Positions 1 to 8,222 of a stretch of DNA of 64,000 nucleotides are shown piece after piece. Source of the stretch: Akkermansiaceae bacterium (GTDB taxonomy: Bacteria > Verrucomicrobiota > Verrucomicrobiia > Verrucomicrobiales > Akkermansiaceae); assembly GCA_028822935.1 (NCBI GenBank), contig JAPKCM010000023.1, positions 1 to 64,000 on the forward strand, written 5' to 3'. The first letter of the stretch is position 1. Each line of letters begins with the position of its first letter. The position numbers and the translations under genes were made by a program. The notes beneath the pieces were generated by a model. The model made no database searches. It was not told the origin of the DNA and was given only the letters and a program-made list of their open reading frames with translations.

Positions 1-415
1 CCTGATCGATCACCGCTTTGGTCGCGAGAAACTGGCTGGAGTAGCGGCACTCGAAGCACACGCAACAACGGACGTTAGCAGCACGGACGGCCTCGCGGAT
101 GGCGGTGCAATCGTCGAGCGAAAGCGCGAGCGGCTTTTCAAGGATGAGGTGCTTGCCAGCCTTCGCCGCCGCGATCGCATGGGCCTTGTGCTGATTCGGG
201 TATGAACAAATCGACACCACCGCAATGTCATCGAGCGCGAGTAGATCGTCGATTTCCGTGTAGCTGGTGATTGCGCTGCCGTGCTTCGCCGATAGCTCGG
301 TATCGTTTTGCGGCCGCGAAGAACAGATCGCCGTGACTTCAACGCCTTCGATGGCGTTGAGTGCGTCGATGTGCGCGCCCGCAACCCAGCCGTAGCCAAT
401 GATTCCAATTTTCAT
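1..415 (-). CDS. Gfo/Idh/MocA-family oxidoreductase, N-terminal part (cut by window edge)
   Basis: The minus strand from the ATG at 415 reads MKIGIIGYGWVAGAHIDAL, the glycine-rich Rossmann motif of NAD(P)-dependent sugar dehydrogenases of this family. It continues with the conserved EKPLALS segment (family motif EKP, dinucleotide side). The frame stays open to base 1, so about 138 residues of an expected 330-400 are visible and the C-terminal substrate domain lies outside the window. It probably oxidises a sugar or inositol-like substrate in the cytoplasm; the substrate cannot be inferred. Confidence 0.88.
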   Translation of the reverse strand, partial: MKIGIIGYGWVAGAHIDALNAIEGVEVTAICSSRPQNDTELSAKHGSAITSYTEIDDLLALDDIAVVSICSYPNQHKAHAIAAAKAGKHLILEKPLALSLDDCTAIREAVRAANVRCCVCFECRYSSQFLATKAVIDQ

Positions 416-681
416 GCGCGGAGGCTAGCGGCTCGGGCGAGTGTTGGCGAGGTGATAACAAGCTCCCTGCCGCGCTGGCACTGCCTGTTTTGTAAACTCG
501 AGCAAGATGCCATTTTAAAGTGGCTGGAAGGGTATGCCGCATCCTGTGCTTGCTCTGAGCACAGGAACAATGACGGGCCTCGTTGTGCGATGGCCCGGAG
601 ACCAAGTCACGGAGACCAGCAAGTAGCCGCAGATGGAGGGATCATTAGCATGTTTGCACCGTAATCGCGAGTTGATCCCAG

Positions 682-2865
682 CTATTCTTCGGTCACGCGG
701 TAGTAGGCTTTGGTGAGATCTGCCGGAACAGCCTCATCAACGTAGGAGGTTGAATCGCCTTCCGACGGGACGTTGTCCGTCAGTTCCTCCCAATCGACAA
801 GGTCGGTAGAACGCTCCATGATGTAGAAACGGTTTTTCCGGGACGTCCACGTGAGCGTGGCGTTGCGGGTTGAAGGATCAAGCTGAATGCTGGTGAAGCG
901 AAGAACTTTTCTCGCTGTCTCGACCAGTTGGAGTGCATTGACCGTTGAGTTGGCAGCTTCGTCCCCCTCATCCCAGAAGTTCAAGGTGACGTTGCCATCA
1001 TTGTCAGGCGCAATGTCGTCGAAGCGGACGTAGTTGCCCGTGCCGCGTGCCGCGATATCGGTGCTCGTTACCTGCCTGAACGCCGGACTTAGGTTGTAGT
1101 CGTCCGCGTTCTCCATGGTCATGAAAATGTTTTGCGCGGATTCGAGCTGTTCAAAATCTACGGTGGGAAATTCGAGAGGTCGCGCAACCGAGTAAATCAG
1201 CATCGAATACGATCCATCGGGAACATTTGAGAAAATGATCGTTGCGGGAGCGTCTTCGTTGTCTCCACCTTCGATCAATCCATTGAGGAGTTTGGCGTTG
1301 GTGTCATCCGTTCCGGTTCCTGCGCCCCAGGTGTTGCCGGATATCCATTCCACCGAGATTCCGGAGCTTTCATTTCTGCTGTTCAACAGGTTTTCTTCTA
1401 TACCGGTCGGGATGCCGTCACCTTCAGGCGGCAGGTTGTTCCAGTAGGCCTGGAGAGAGGCACCACCAATTTCAGTGGGTTCGACGCTGGTTGGAGCGCC
1501 ATTGGCGCCGGCGCCGGCGAAGTTTACCCCGATACTAAGCGGCTGGGAGGTGGGCTCAAAAATCACCGCTTGAACCGCCTCACTGGTTTCGCATCCCACG
1601 ATCTCTACGGAATACAGATCTCCGGCATTGGCCGCCGTGATCGGCTCCGTCGTGTAAACTGTCTGAATGGCGCCAGCGATAGGTTCGCCGTTCTTGTACC
1701 ATTGCACCGGCCAGGGGCCGTTAACTTTGGTGAAGAACTGAGCTCTTTGCCCCTGCAGCACCGGAGTGTCGACTGGCTTGGTCAGGAAGAGAGCCTTGTT
1801 ACAATCAGCGGCTCGGCTGAACGCGAGCAATTCGACTTCCGCGATCTGCATGCTGTTCGCGGCTTCGCCCTGGACCTGAAGGACCGTCCAGCGGTAATGC
1901 AGGTAGGAAGCCTCGTGATCCAAAAAGAAAAATTCCTGCGTTTGAAAACGATCCCCGCCCGGGAAAATCTCGCTCCATGCGGGAACTTCTTCATTCTCAT
2001 AGATCACCTCCCAGGTGCCGGCCTCCCAGGTGGGAGCTTCGTCGTTTGATCCCTCCAATCGAATCCGGAGAGGATCGCGCTCGGGAGCGTCGTTTGCCGA
2101 TTGCAAACTGAGGCCAACCACGTTGGTCTCGCCCACTGCAGGAGAAACTACGAACCCCGAGGGAAGGCCGTCGATGCCAACAGTGTCAAAGTTGAGATAC
2201 TTAGTGGGTTGATTGTCAATCGCGTTAGGCGCGGCTTCGGAACCTGGAGTATTGCCCGAACTGGAGATCAACGGATCTCCAGGTTGCGTCACGTCCACCG
2301 GCACCGACCTGCCGAGCAATTCAACTTCGGCAATCTGCATGCTGTTGGCGGCTTCGCCCTGGACCTGAAGGACCGTCCAGCGGTAATGCGTGTAGGGAGC
2401 TTGATTTCCGAAAATGAAGGTTTGAGCCTGGAACCGATCACCATCGGGGAACTGGCCCGTCCAGGCAGGCACTTCCTCATTTTCGTAAATGACGGTCCAG
2501 CTTCCGGTCTCCCATGTGGGGGCCTCGTCATTGGAACCTTCCAGACGCACCCATTTTGGATCTCTTTCCACCGCATCATTGGCCGATTGCATCGTCAGAC
2601 CGGAGAGAACCGTCTTGCCAACCCCGGGAGTGACGACAAATCCGGAAGGGATTCCCTCGATGCCCACGGTGTCGAAGTTGAGATACTTGGTGGGCTGATT
2701 GTCGATCGCGTTGGCGACTCCTTCAGATCCGGGAGTGCTGCCAGAACTGGCGATCAGGGGATCGCCGGGTTGGGTGACGTCGCTTTGGGCGTAGGCTGTG
2801 GTCTGTTGGAGCAACAAACAGCAGAGCACCAATGTGGTGCGCAAGAGGGTTGAGAAAGATTTCAT
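682..2865 (-). CDS. secreted protein with two near-identical discoidin-like repeats and an Ig-like domain
   Basis: 727 residues with a clear signal peptide (about residues 1-27, ending TTAYAQ). Two homologous units of about 160 residues follow (about 28-190 and 191-352). Each starts DVTQPGDPLI and ends SMQIAEVELL, a pattern resembling F5/8-type-C (discoidin-like) carbohydrate-binding modules. Then comes an Ig-like domain (about 355-435, VQWYKNGEPI), a beta-rich region with a YSMLIYSVAR segment, and a C-terminal module (FYIMERSTDLVDWEEL) common at the ends of verrucomicrobial exoproteins. No catalytic motif is visible. It is probably an extracellular glycan-binding or adhesion protein. The two units are very similar at DNA level, suggesting recent duplication or gene conversion. 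Confidence 0.85.
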   Translation of the reverse strand: MKSFSTLLRTTLVLCCLLLQQTTAYAQSDVTQPGDPLIASSGSTPGSEGVANAIDNQPTKYLNFDTVGIEGIPSGFVVTPGVGKTVLSGLTMQSANDAVERDPKWVRLEGSNDEAPTWETGSWTVIYENEEVPAWTGQFPDGDRFQAQTFIFGNQAPYTHYRWTVLQVQGEAANSMQIAEVELLGRSVPVDVTQPGDPLISSSGNTPGSEAAPNAIDNQPTKYLNFDTVGIDGLPSGFVVSPAVGETNVVGLSLQSANDAPERDPLRIRLEGSNDEAPTWEAGTWEVIYENEEVPAWSEIFPGGDRFQTQEFFFLDHEASYLHYRWTVLQVQGEAANSMQIAEVELLAFSRAADCNKALFLTKPVDTPVLQGQRAQFFTKVNGPWPVQWYKNGEPIAGAIQTVYTTEPITAANAGDLYSVEIVGCETSEAVQAVIFEPTSQPLSIGVNFAGAGANGAPTSVEPTEIGGASLQAYWNNLPPEGDGIPTGIEENLLNSRNESSGISVEWISGNTWGAGTGTDDTNAKLLNGLIEGGDNEDAPATIIFSNVPDGSYSMLIYSVARPLEFPTVDFEQLESAQNIFMTMENADDYNLSPAFRQVTSTDIAARGTGNYVRFDDIAPDNDGNVTLNFWDEGDEAANSTVNALQLVETARKVLRFTSIQLDPSTRNATLTWTSRKNRFYIMERSTDLVDWEELTDNVPSEGDSTSYVDEAVPADLTKAYYRVTEE
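1809..2784 (-). repeat. internal tandem duplication of about 490 bp
   Basis: The two discoidin-like units of the exoprotein gene are encoded by adjacent stretches of about 490 bp. Long blocks are identical, for example the segment around 1861-1901 recurs around 2350-2390. Protein identity between the units is high but not complete. Confidence 0.8.
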
Positions 2866-3208
2866 CGTTATAAAGGATTACTAGGGGTTTTAGAATTATT
2901 GCTGGGGAATTTTCTTTTTGAATAGATCGCTTGAGGGCGTCGTTGAGAGGGGGGGAAGGGAGACAAAGTTTAAGCAATGTAAGGTGACGAGTGGACTGCG
3001 GGTCGGCAAGGGAAAACTTGAAGAAAGGGGGGAATGAGCAGGATCGCGGAGGGGACGGTCAATTGATTGCTGGGGGATTTTCTCTTTGAGTTGATCGCTT
3101 GATAAGCCGAACACTGGCGATCAAGTTCTACTGAGAGCGCTATAGCGTTATGCTCGGAATGCGAAATAGAAGATTGGTGGCTATGCGCCGGAACATTGCA
3201 GTACTGTC
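2866..3208. other. intergenic region with a diverged direct repeat
   Basis: No gene is supported in this 343-bp gap between two divergent genes. It holds a pair of 38-bp direct repeats (2898-2935 and 3066-3103), described separately. Short ORFs here read through the repeat and lack family features. Confidence 0.6.
2898..3103. repeat. pair of 38-bp direct repeats, 168 bp apart
   Basis: The units 2898-2935 and 3066-3103 both begin ATTGCTGGGG and end ATCGCTTGA, with about five mismatches between them. Both lie upstream of the exoprotein gene that reads leftward. Their function is unknown; they could be duplicated regulatory sites or footprints of a small insertion. Confidence 0.6.
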
Positions 3209-3616
3209 ATGAAGTTCTACGGCTACCTTGCCGACGCGGTCGTTGTCCTACATTTCGTATTCGTCGCCGTGGTAGTTGTTGGTCTGCTGGCGACCCTGCT
3301 TGGAGCGGCATTGCGATGGCGCTGGGTGCGGAACTTCTGGTTCCGAGTCGTAAATTTGGGACTGATCTCGGTTGTTGCCGTTGAGACGATGATTGGCGTT
3401 TCCTGTCCGCTAACCACGCTCGAAAACAAACTGCGACAGCTAGCGGGAGAAACAGTCACGGAGGGTTGGTTTCTGAGTCGGATGCTTTACGATCTACTGT
3501 CTTTTGATGTGGAGTCTTGGATCGTCAGCGCGCTGGAAATCGGCGGCGCCGTCCTCATTCTCGCGGTGTTTCTGCTGGTGCCACCGCGCTGGCCAAGCAA
3601 ACAACCCCGAGACTAG
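3209..3616 (+). CDS. DUF2784 family membrane protein
   Basis: 135 residues with hydrophobic segments at about 7-33, 45-65 and 105-125 and the pattern of the DUF2784 family (VVVLHFVFVAVVVVG near the N-terminus, then WVRNFWFRVVN and a conserved CPLTTLEN). Family members are small inner-membrane proteins of unknown role, and the length fits the family. It is divergent from the exoprotein at 682-2865 and not obviously in an operon. Confidence 0.85.
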   Translation: MKFYGYLADAVVVLHFVFVAVVVVGLLATLLGAALRWRWVRNFWFRVVNLGLISVVAVETMIGVSCPLTTLENKLRQLAGETVTEGWFLSRMLYDLLSFDVESWIVSALEIGGAVLILAVFLLVPPRWPSKQPRD

Positions 3617-3822
3617 CGAGTGCGAAATCGTAGGAGAGATCGGAACCGACGACACCGTAGTCAGGATGTTTTTCAAAATTGATATGGAGGAAGATGTCGC
3701 CAGAAGAGCCGCCATTGATGCCGGGCAACATCATTCAATCAATTGAAACTTCTCGTCAAAGGAGCCATTCTCTATTCCAATAACCTTGCTCTCGTAACGA
3801 CAACCCAAGCCTCACAAATCTC

Positions 3823-6777
3823 GTGTTCAAATCTCGCCTCTCAAATCTCCTCTCCTGGCTAGGATTTCTCCTCTTCTCAAGTCTAGGATCCTCGGCCACT
3901 AGGCCCAACGTAATCGTCGTCTTTATCGATGACATGGGCTACTCCGATTTCTCCTGCTTCGGCGGCACCGTCGAGACCCAACATATCGACCGTCTTGCCT
4001 CGGAAGGGATTAAGTTCACCAACTTCTATGTCAACTCGCCCATCTGCTCGCCCTCCCGCGTCGCCCTCACCACCGGACAATACCCGCATCGCTGGCGTAT
4101 CACCTCCTACCTCAACAACCGTCGCGATAATAAAAAGCGCGGCATGGCCCAGTGGCTCGACCCCAAGGCCCCGACCCTCGCCCGCCAACTCCAGCAAGTC
4201 GGCTATCAAACGGGCCACTTCGGCAAATGGCACATGGGAGGCCAACGCGATGTCACTGAAGCACCCGAGATTTCTAATTACGGTTTCCATCAGAGTTTGA
4301 CCAACTTCGAAGGTATCGGCCCCAAGCTCCTCCCCCTCACCCTCAAGCCCAGTCCCAAAGGGGGCGACCCCATTGTCGGTAAAATCTGGGGCGATGCCGA
4401 GCGCCTCGGCGAGGGTTTCCAGTGGATGCAGCGCTCCGAAATCACCACTGGCTTCGTCGACGAAGCCCTTGAGTTCATCGACCAAACCCAAGCCGATCAA
4501 AACCCCTTCTACATTAACCTCTGGCCCGATGACGTCCACGGCCCCTTCTGGCCACCGCTTGACAAATGGGGAGGAGATAAGCGAGCCCTCTATAACGGCG
4601 TCCTCGACTCCATGGATGAACAACTCGCCCGCCTTTTCGATCGCGTCCGTAAGGACCCAAAACTCCGCGACAACACCATCATCACGGTGTGCTCTGATAA
4701 CGGCCACGAACCCGGAGCCGGAACCTCTCGTCCCTTCCGCGGAGCCAAGACCTGGATGTATGAAGGCGGCATCCGCTCGCCCCTCGTAGTCTGGGCTCCC
4801 GGTCTCATCCCAGCCGATAAAAACGGCACCACCAACGACACCTCTGTCTTCTCCGCCATCGACCTCAACCGTTCGCTCTACACCCTCACTGGCACCAAGC
4901 CCTCCGAGGAACTCGACGGCGAAGACCTCTCCGACACCCTACTCGGCAAGTCCAACGCCAGCAGAAAAGCGGCCATCTTCTGGCGGCGCCCACCCGACCG
5001 CCCCGGCTTTGGACACGGATACGATGAAGACAATCCCGACCTCGCCACCCGCCATGGCGATTGGAAATACCTCGTCAACATCGACGGCTCAGACCCCCAA
5101 CTTTACAAGCTCCCGGTTGACCCTGGCGAAACCACCAACCTCGCCAAACAACACCCCAACCTCGTCACCCGCCTCGACGAAGCCCTCCGCGCCTGGAACG
5201 CCCAAATGCCCGTCGATGGTTCCGATCCCGTTTTTAAAAAAACCGGAGCCCTTCCCAAAGACTACTTTGTGAATCCCATCGGTGGGGGAGCCGATCCCTG
5301 GATCATCCGCGATCCCAATGCCGACCGCTACCTCTGGTGCGTCTCTGCCGGAGACCGCGGGATCGACCTCTACTCCACCAAGAACCTCACCTCCTTCGGC
5401 CAAAAACACCCCATTTGGACCGTCCCGGAAACCGGCCCCTACTCCAAACAAATCTGGGCACCCGAACTCCACTACCTCCAGGGAAAGTGGCATGTTTACT
5501 TCGCCGCTTCCGACGGTGATAATAAAAACCACCTCTCCTACGTCCTCACCTCGAAAACCGCCGACCCTCTCGGCGAATACGAACTCCACGGCCCCCTTCA
5601 AACCGGCGACACCGATGAGCAAAACCTTTGGGCCATCGACATGACCCCACTCGAACACCGGGGCAAACTCTACGCCCTCTGGTCCGGTTGGAACGGCCCC
5701 GAAACCGATCGCCAATTCCTCTACATTGCCGAAATGGCATCGCCCTCAAAGCTCTCCTCAAAGCGCGTCCTGATCTGTGAAAATGATGACCACTCTTGGG
5801 AGTTCACCGAACCCGCCCCCAAGGGTCGCGGCCTCAACGAAGGTCCCCAGGTCCTTAAAAACAAGGAACGTACTTTCGTCGCCTATTCCTGCGGTGCCTC
5901 CTGGCTCCCCAGTTATAAACTCGGCCTCCTCGAGCTCACCGGAAACGATCCCCTAGATCCCCAATCCTGGAAGAAGTTCAAAAAGCCCGCCTTCCAATCC
6001 ACCCCCGAAACCTTCGGCGTCGGGCACTCCTGCTTCGTTAAATCGCCTGACGGATCCGAGTGGTGGCACATCTTCCACGCCAAGCGCGACCGCGCTCCTG
6101 GCTGGCAACGCACCATCTTTGCCCAACCCTTCAAATGGTCCAAAGACGGCCGGCCCCAGCTCGGAAAACCCATCGCTCCTGGCGAACCTCAACCTCGCCC
6201 GTCCGGAGAAAAAAGCACCTCCCTCACACTTCCCTACAAGTCCGATCTCCGCCGCGATCACTCCTACTACGGTCACCCGCAATTCTATGAACTCACACCC
6301 AAAGGAATCACCCTAGGCACCCCGCCCCCCAACCCGGTCAACGATTACCACTCCGGAGAAAAGATCCTTCTCAATGCACAAGTTCCCAACGACTTCATCG
6401 TTTCTGTTGCCCTCGACTTCCACAACTCCCGCAGAGGTCGGGGCGCCGGTCTCCTTTTCCGCACCACGGCCCCCTCCGTCGGCTACGATGCCCACCGAGG
6501 CTACTTCGTTGGTATTAAGCCTAGCCAAAACACCGTCCTCTTCGGGAAAATGGACGGCTCAGCCTGGCAGGAACTCAGACGTCAAAATGCCCGCGTCGCT
6601 GTTTCCAAAAAACAGCTCCTCAAAGTCACCGCCCAAGGCCCAAGCTTCACCATCTCTCTCAACGGAGAAGACCTCTTCACCCACACTGACACAAGCTACA
6701 AATCAGGCTCCATCGGCCTAAGAGTTGTCGACATCCCCACCACCTTCTCAGAACTCGAATTAGAGAATTTAGAATGA
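3823..6777 (+). CDS. secreted sulfatase fused to a GH43-like glycosidase and a LamG/DUF1080-like module
   Basis: 984 residues starting at a GTG, with a signal peptide of about 25 residues. The sulfatase domain (about 27-470) has the metal-binding DD at 36-37 and the C-S-P-S-R signature at 75-79, whose cysteine is matured to formylglycine. From about 485 to 795 a five-bladed-propeller GH43-like domain follows, with ADPWIIRDP (candidate catalytic base Asp), IWAPELHYL and GLNEGPQVL (candidate acid Glu). The last 180 residues look like a LamG/3-keto-disaccharide-hydrolase-type beta sandwich (GAGLLFRTT, GYFVGIKP). The combination suggests one extracellular or periplasmic enzyme that desulfates and cleaves a sulfated glycan. 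A secreted aldose epimerase follows downstream. The exact glycan is unknown. Confidence 0.9.
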   Translation: MFKSRLSNLLSWLGFLLFSSLGSSATRPNVIVVFIDDMGYSDFSCFGGTVETQHIDRLASEGIKFTNFYVNSPICSPSRVALTTGQYPHRWRITSYLNNRRDNKKRGMAQWLDPKAPTLARQLQQVGYQTGHFGKWHMGGQRDVTEAPEISNYGFHQSLTNFEGIGPKLLPLTLKPSPKGGDPIVGKIWGDAERLGEGFQWMQRSEITTGFVDEALEFIDQTQADQNPFYINLWPDDVHGPFWPPLDKWGGDKRALYNGVLDSMDEQLARLFDRVRKDPKLRDNTIITVCSDNGHEPGAGTSRPFRGAKTWMYEGGIRSPLVVWAPGLIPADKNGTTNDTSVFSAIDLNRSLYTLTGTKPSEELDGEDLSDTLLGKSNASRKAAIFWRRPPDRPGFGHGYDEDNPDLATRHGDWKYLVNIDGSDPQLYKLPVDPGETTNLAKQHPNLVTRLDEALRAWNAQMPVDGSDPVFKKTGALPKDYFVNPIGGGADPWIIRDPNADRYLWCVSAGDRGIDLYSTKNLTSFGQKHPIWTVPETGPYSKQIWAPELHYLQGKWHVYFAASDGDNKNHLSYVLTSKTADPLGEYELHGPLQTGDTDEQNLWAIDMTPLEHRGKLYALWSGWNGPETDRQFLYIAEMASPSKLSSKRVLICENDDHSWEFTEPAPKGRGLNEGPQVLKNKERTFVAYSCGASWLPSYKLGLLELTGNDPLDPQSWKKFKKPAFQSTPETFGVGHSCFVKSPDGSEWWHIFHAKRDRAPGWQRTIFAQPFKWSKDGRPQLGKPIAPGEPQPRPSGEKSTSLTLPYKSDLRRDHSYYGHPQFYELTPKGITLGTPPPNPVNDYHSGEKILLNAQVPNDFIVSVALDFHNSRRGRGAGLLFRTTAPSVGYDAHRGYFVGIKPSQNTVLFGKMDGSAWQELRRQNARVAVSKKQLLKVTAQGPSFTISLNGEDLFTHTDTSYKSGSIGLRVVDIPTTFSELELENLE

Positions 6778-6927
6778 AAATGTTTTATTCTTCCTCTAGC
6801 CTAAGGCTCGCAAGAGGGTGCGTTAAAATTCGTTGCTACCAAGAAGGAAAATAAGTAAGCCTTGGGGGATTCGTAACATTGCCAAGAACAGCCATTTAGC
6901 TAGGATTATCCAAACCACACATATTTA

Positions 6928-8043
6928 ATGAATAAACGACTCCTCGCCCTTGCTGCCTTACTTCCATTCGCCGCTTCTGCTGCCAAATTTTCTATCAGCG
7001 CCCAGCCCTTCGGCGAGGTCGATGGGAAGGCGGTTGAGCTTTACACTCTTTCCAACGAATCCGGAGCAAAAGTCTCCATTACAAACTATGGCGGAACTGT
7101 GACCTCGCTTATCGTGCCCGATAAGGACGGCAAAATGGGGGACGTCGTTCTCGGTTTCGACACGGTTGGAGAATACCTCGAAAAGAGCCCTTACTTCGGC
7201 TGCATCGCCGGACGCTACGCCAACCGTATCGCGAAAGGAAAGTTCACCCTCGATGGCAAGGAATACAGTCTCGCGATCAACAACGAACCCAACACCCTTC
7301 ACGGTGGCGTCAAAGGCTTCGATAAGCAAATTTGGAAGGCCAAGGTCGGCAATCAGGGTGACAACCCCAGTCTCACGCTCACCTACACCAGCCCCGATGG
7401 CGAAGAAGGTTACCCCGGCACCCTCAAAAGCACCGTGACTTACACTTGGACCCAAAAGAATGCGCTGCGGATTCGTTACAAGGCGACCACTGATAAGCCA
7501 ACGGTTCTCAATCTCACCAACCACAGTTACTTCAATCTCGCGGGAGAGGGGAGTGAAACGGTCCTCGATCACCATCTCCAGATCAAAGCAAAGCGCTACA
7601 ATCCCATCGATCCCACGTCGATCCCAACCGGGATCGCACCCGTCAAAGGAACGCCTTTTGACTTCACCAAGTCCACCCGCATCGGTAAGCGCATTGATCA
7701 AGAAAACGAGCAGCTTAAAAATGGCATGGGCTACGATCACAACTTCATTATGAAGGATAGCCGCGATGGCAAGATTGGCGTCGCCGCGATCGTCACCGAG
7801 CCCACCAGCGGCCGCGTCCTCACGGTGAAGACCAGCGAGCCGGGCATCCAGTTCTACTCCGGCAACTTCCTTGACGGCCTCGAAGGCAAAGGTGGCAAGG
7901 GATACGCGCACCGCTCGGCTCTCTGCCTCGAAGCTCAGACCTTCCCCGATTCACCGAACCAAAAGGAGTTTCCATCTCCCGTTCTTCGTCCCGGCGAGAC
8001 CTACATTCAGACCACGATCTACGAACTGGGCGTTAAGAAGTAA
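6928..8043 (+). CDS. galM: aldose 1-epimerase (mutarotase), exported
   Basis: 371 residues with a signal peptide (MNKRLLALAALLPFAASA), so it probably acts in the periplasm. Family landmarks are GRYANRIAKGKF, NTLHGGVKGFD (substrate His), LTNHSYFNL (catalytic acid His) and LEAQTFPDSPN (catalytic base Glu). It interconverts alpha and beta anomers of free aldoses. Its position 150 bp after the sulfatase-GH43 gene fits a role in handling sugars released by that enzyme. A strong intrinsic terminator follows. Confidence 0.93.
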   Translation: MNKRLLALAALLPFAASAAKFSISAQPFGEVDGKAVELYTLSNESGAKVSITNYGGTVTSLIVPDKDGKMGDVVLGFDTVGEYLEKSPYFGCIAGRYANRIAKGKFTLDGKEYSLAINNEPNTLHGGVKGFDKQIWKAKVGNQGDNPSLTLTYTSPDGEEGYPGTLKSTVTYTWTQKNALRIRYKATTDKPTVLNLTNHSYFNLAGEGSETVLDHHLQIKAKRYNPIDPTSIPTGIAPVKGTPFDFTKSTRIGKRIDQENEQLKNGMGYDHNFIMKDSRDGKIGVAAIVTEPTSGRVLTVKTSEPGIQFYSGNFLDGLEGKGGKGYAHRSALCLEAQTFPDSPNQKEFPSPVLRPGETYIQTTIYELGVKK

Positions 8044-8068
8044 AAGGTCATTCCTATTTTTTTAAAGG

Positions 8069-8101
8069 CCGTTCCTGCATCAAGCAGGAGCGGTTTTTTT
8101 T
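8069..8101 (+). terminator. intrinsic terminator after the aldose epimerase
   Basis: Inverted repeat CCGTTCCTGC (8069-8078) / GCAGGAGCGG (8084-8093) with one G-U pair and a 5-nt loop, followed directly by a run of eight T. Confidence 0.9.
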
Positions 8102-8222
8102 GGACTTGTGCTGAGTCGGATCCATCTGCGGTTCAAATCTCCCTGGTGGAGGTGCTCTGAATAAGCCCTCCTGTTTTCAGGATCGTGCCTAGCTGGTAAT
8201 CTGCTAGGCTACAGGAACTTTT

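Noticed and set aside
8125-8150. tRNA-like GGTTCAAATC near 8130
   Set aside because: No T stem or acceptor pairing could be built.
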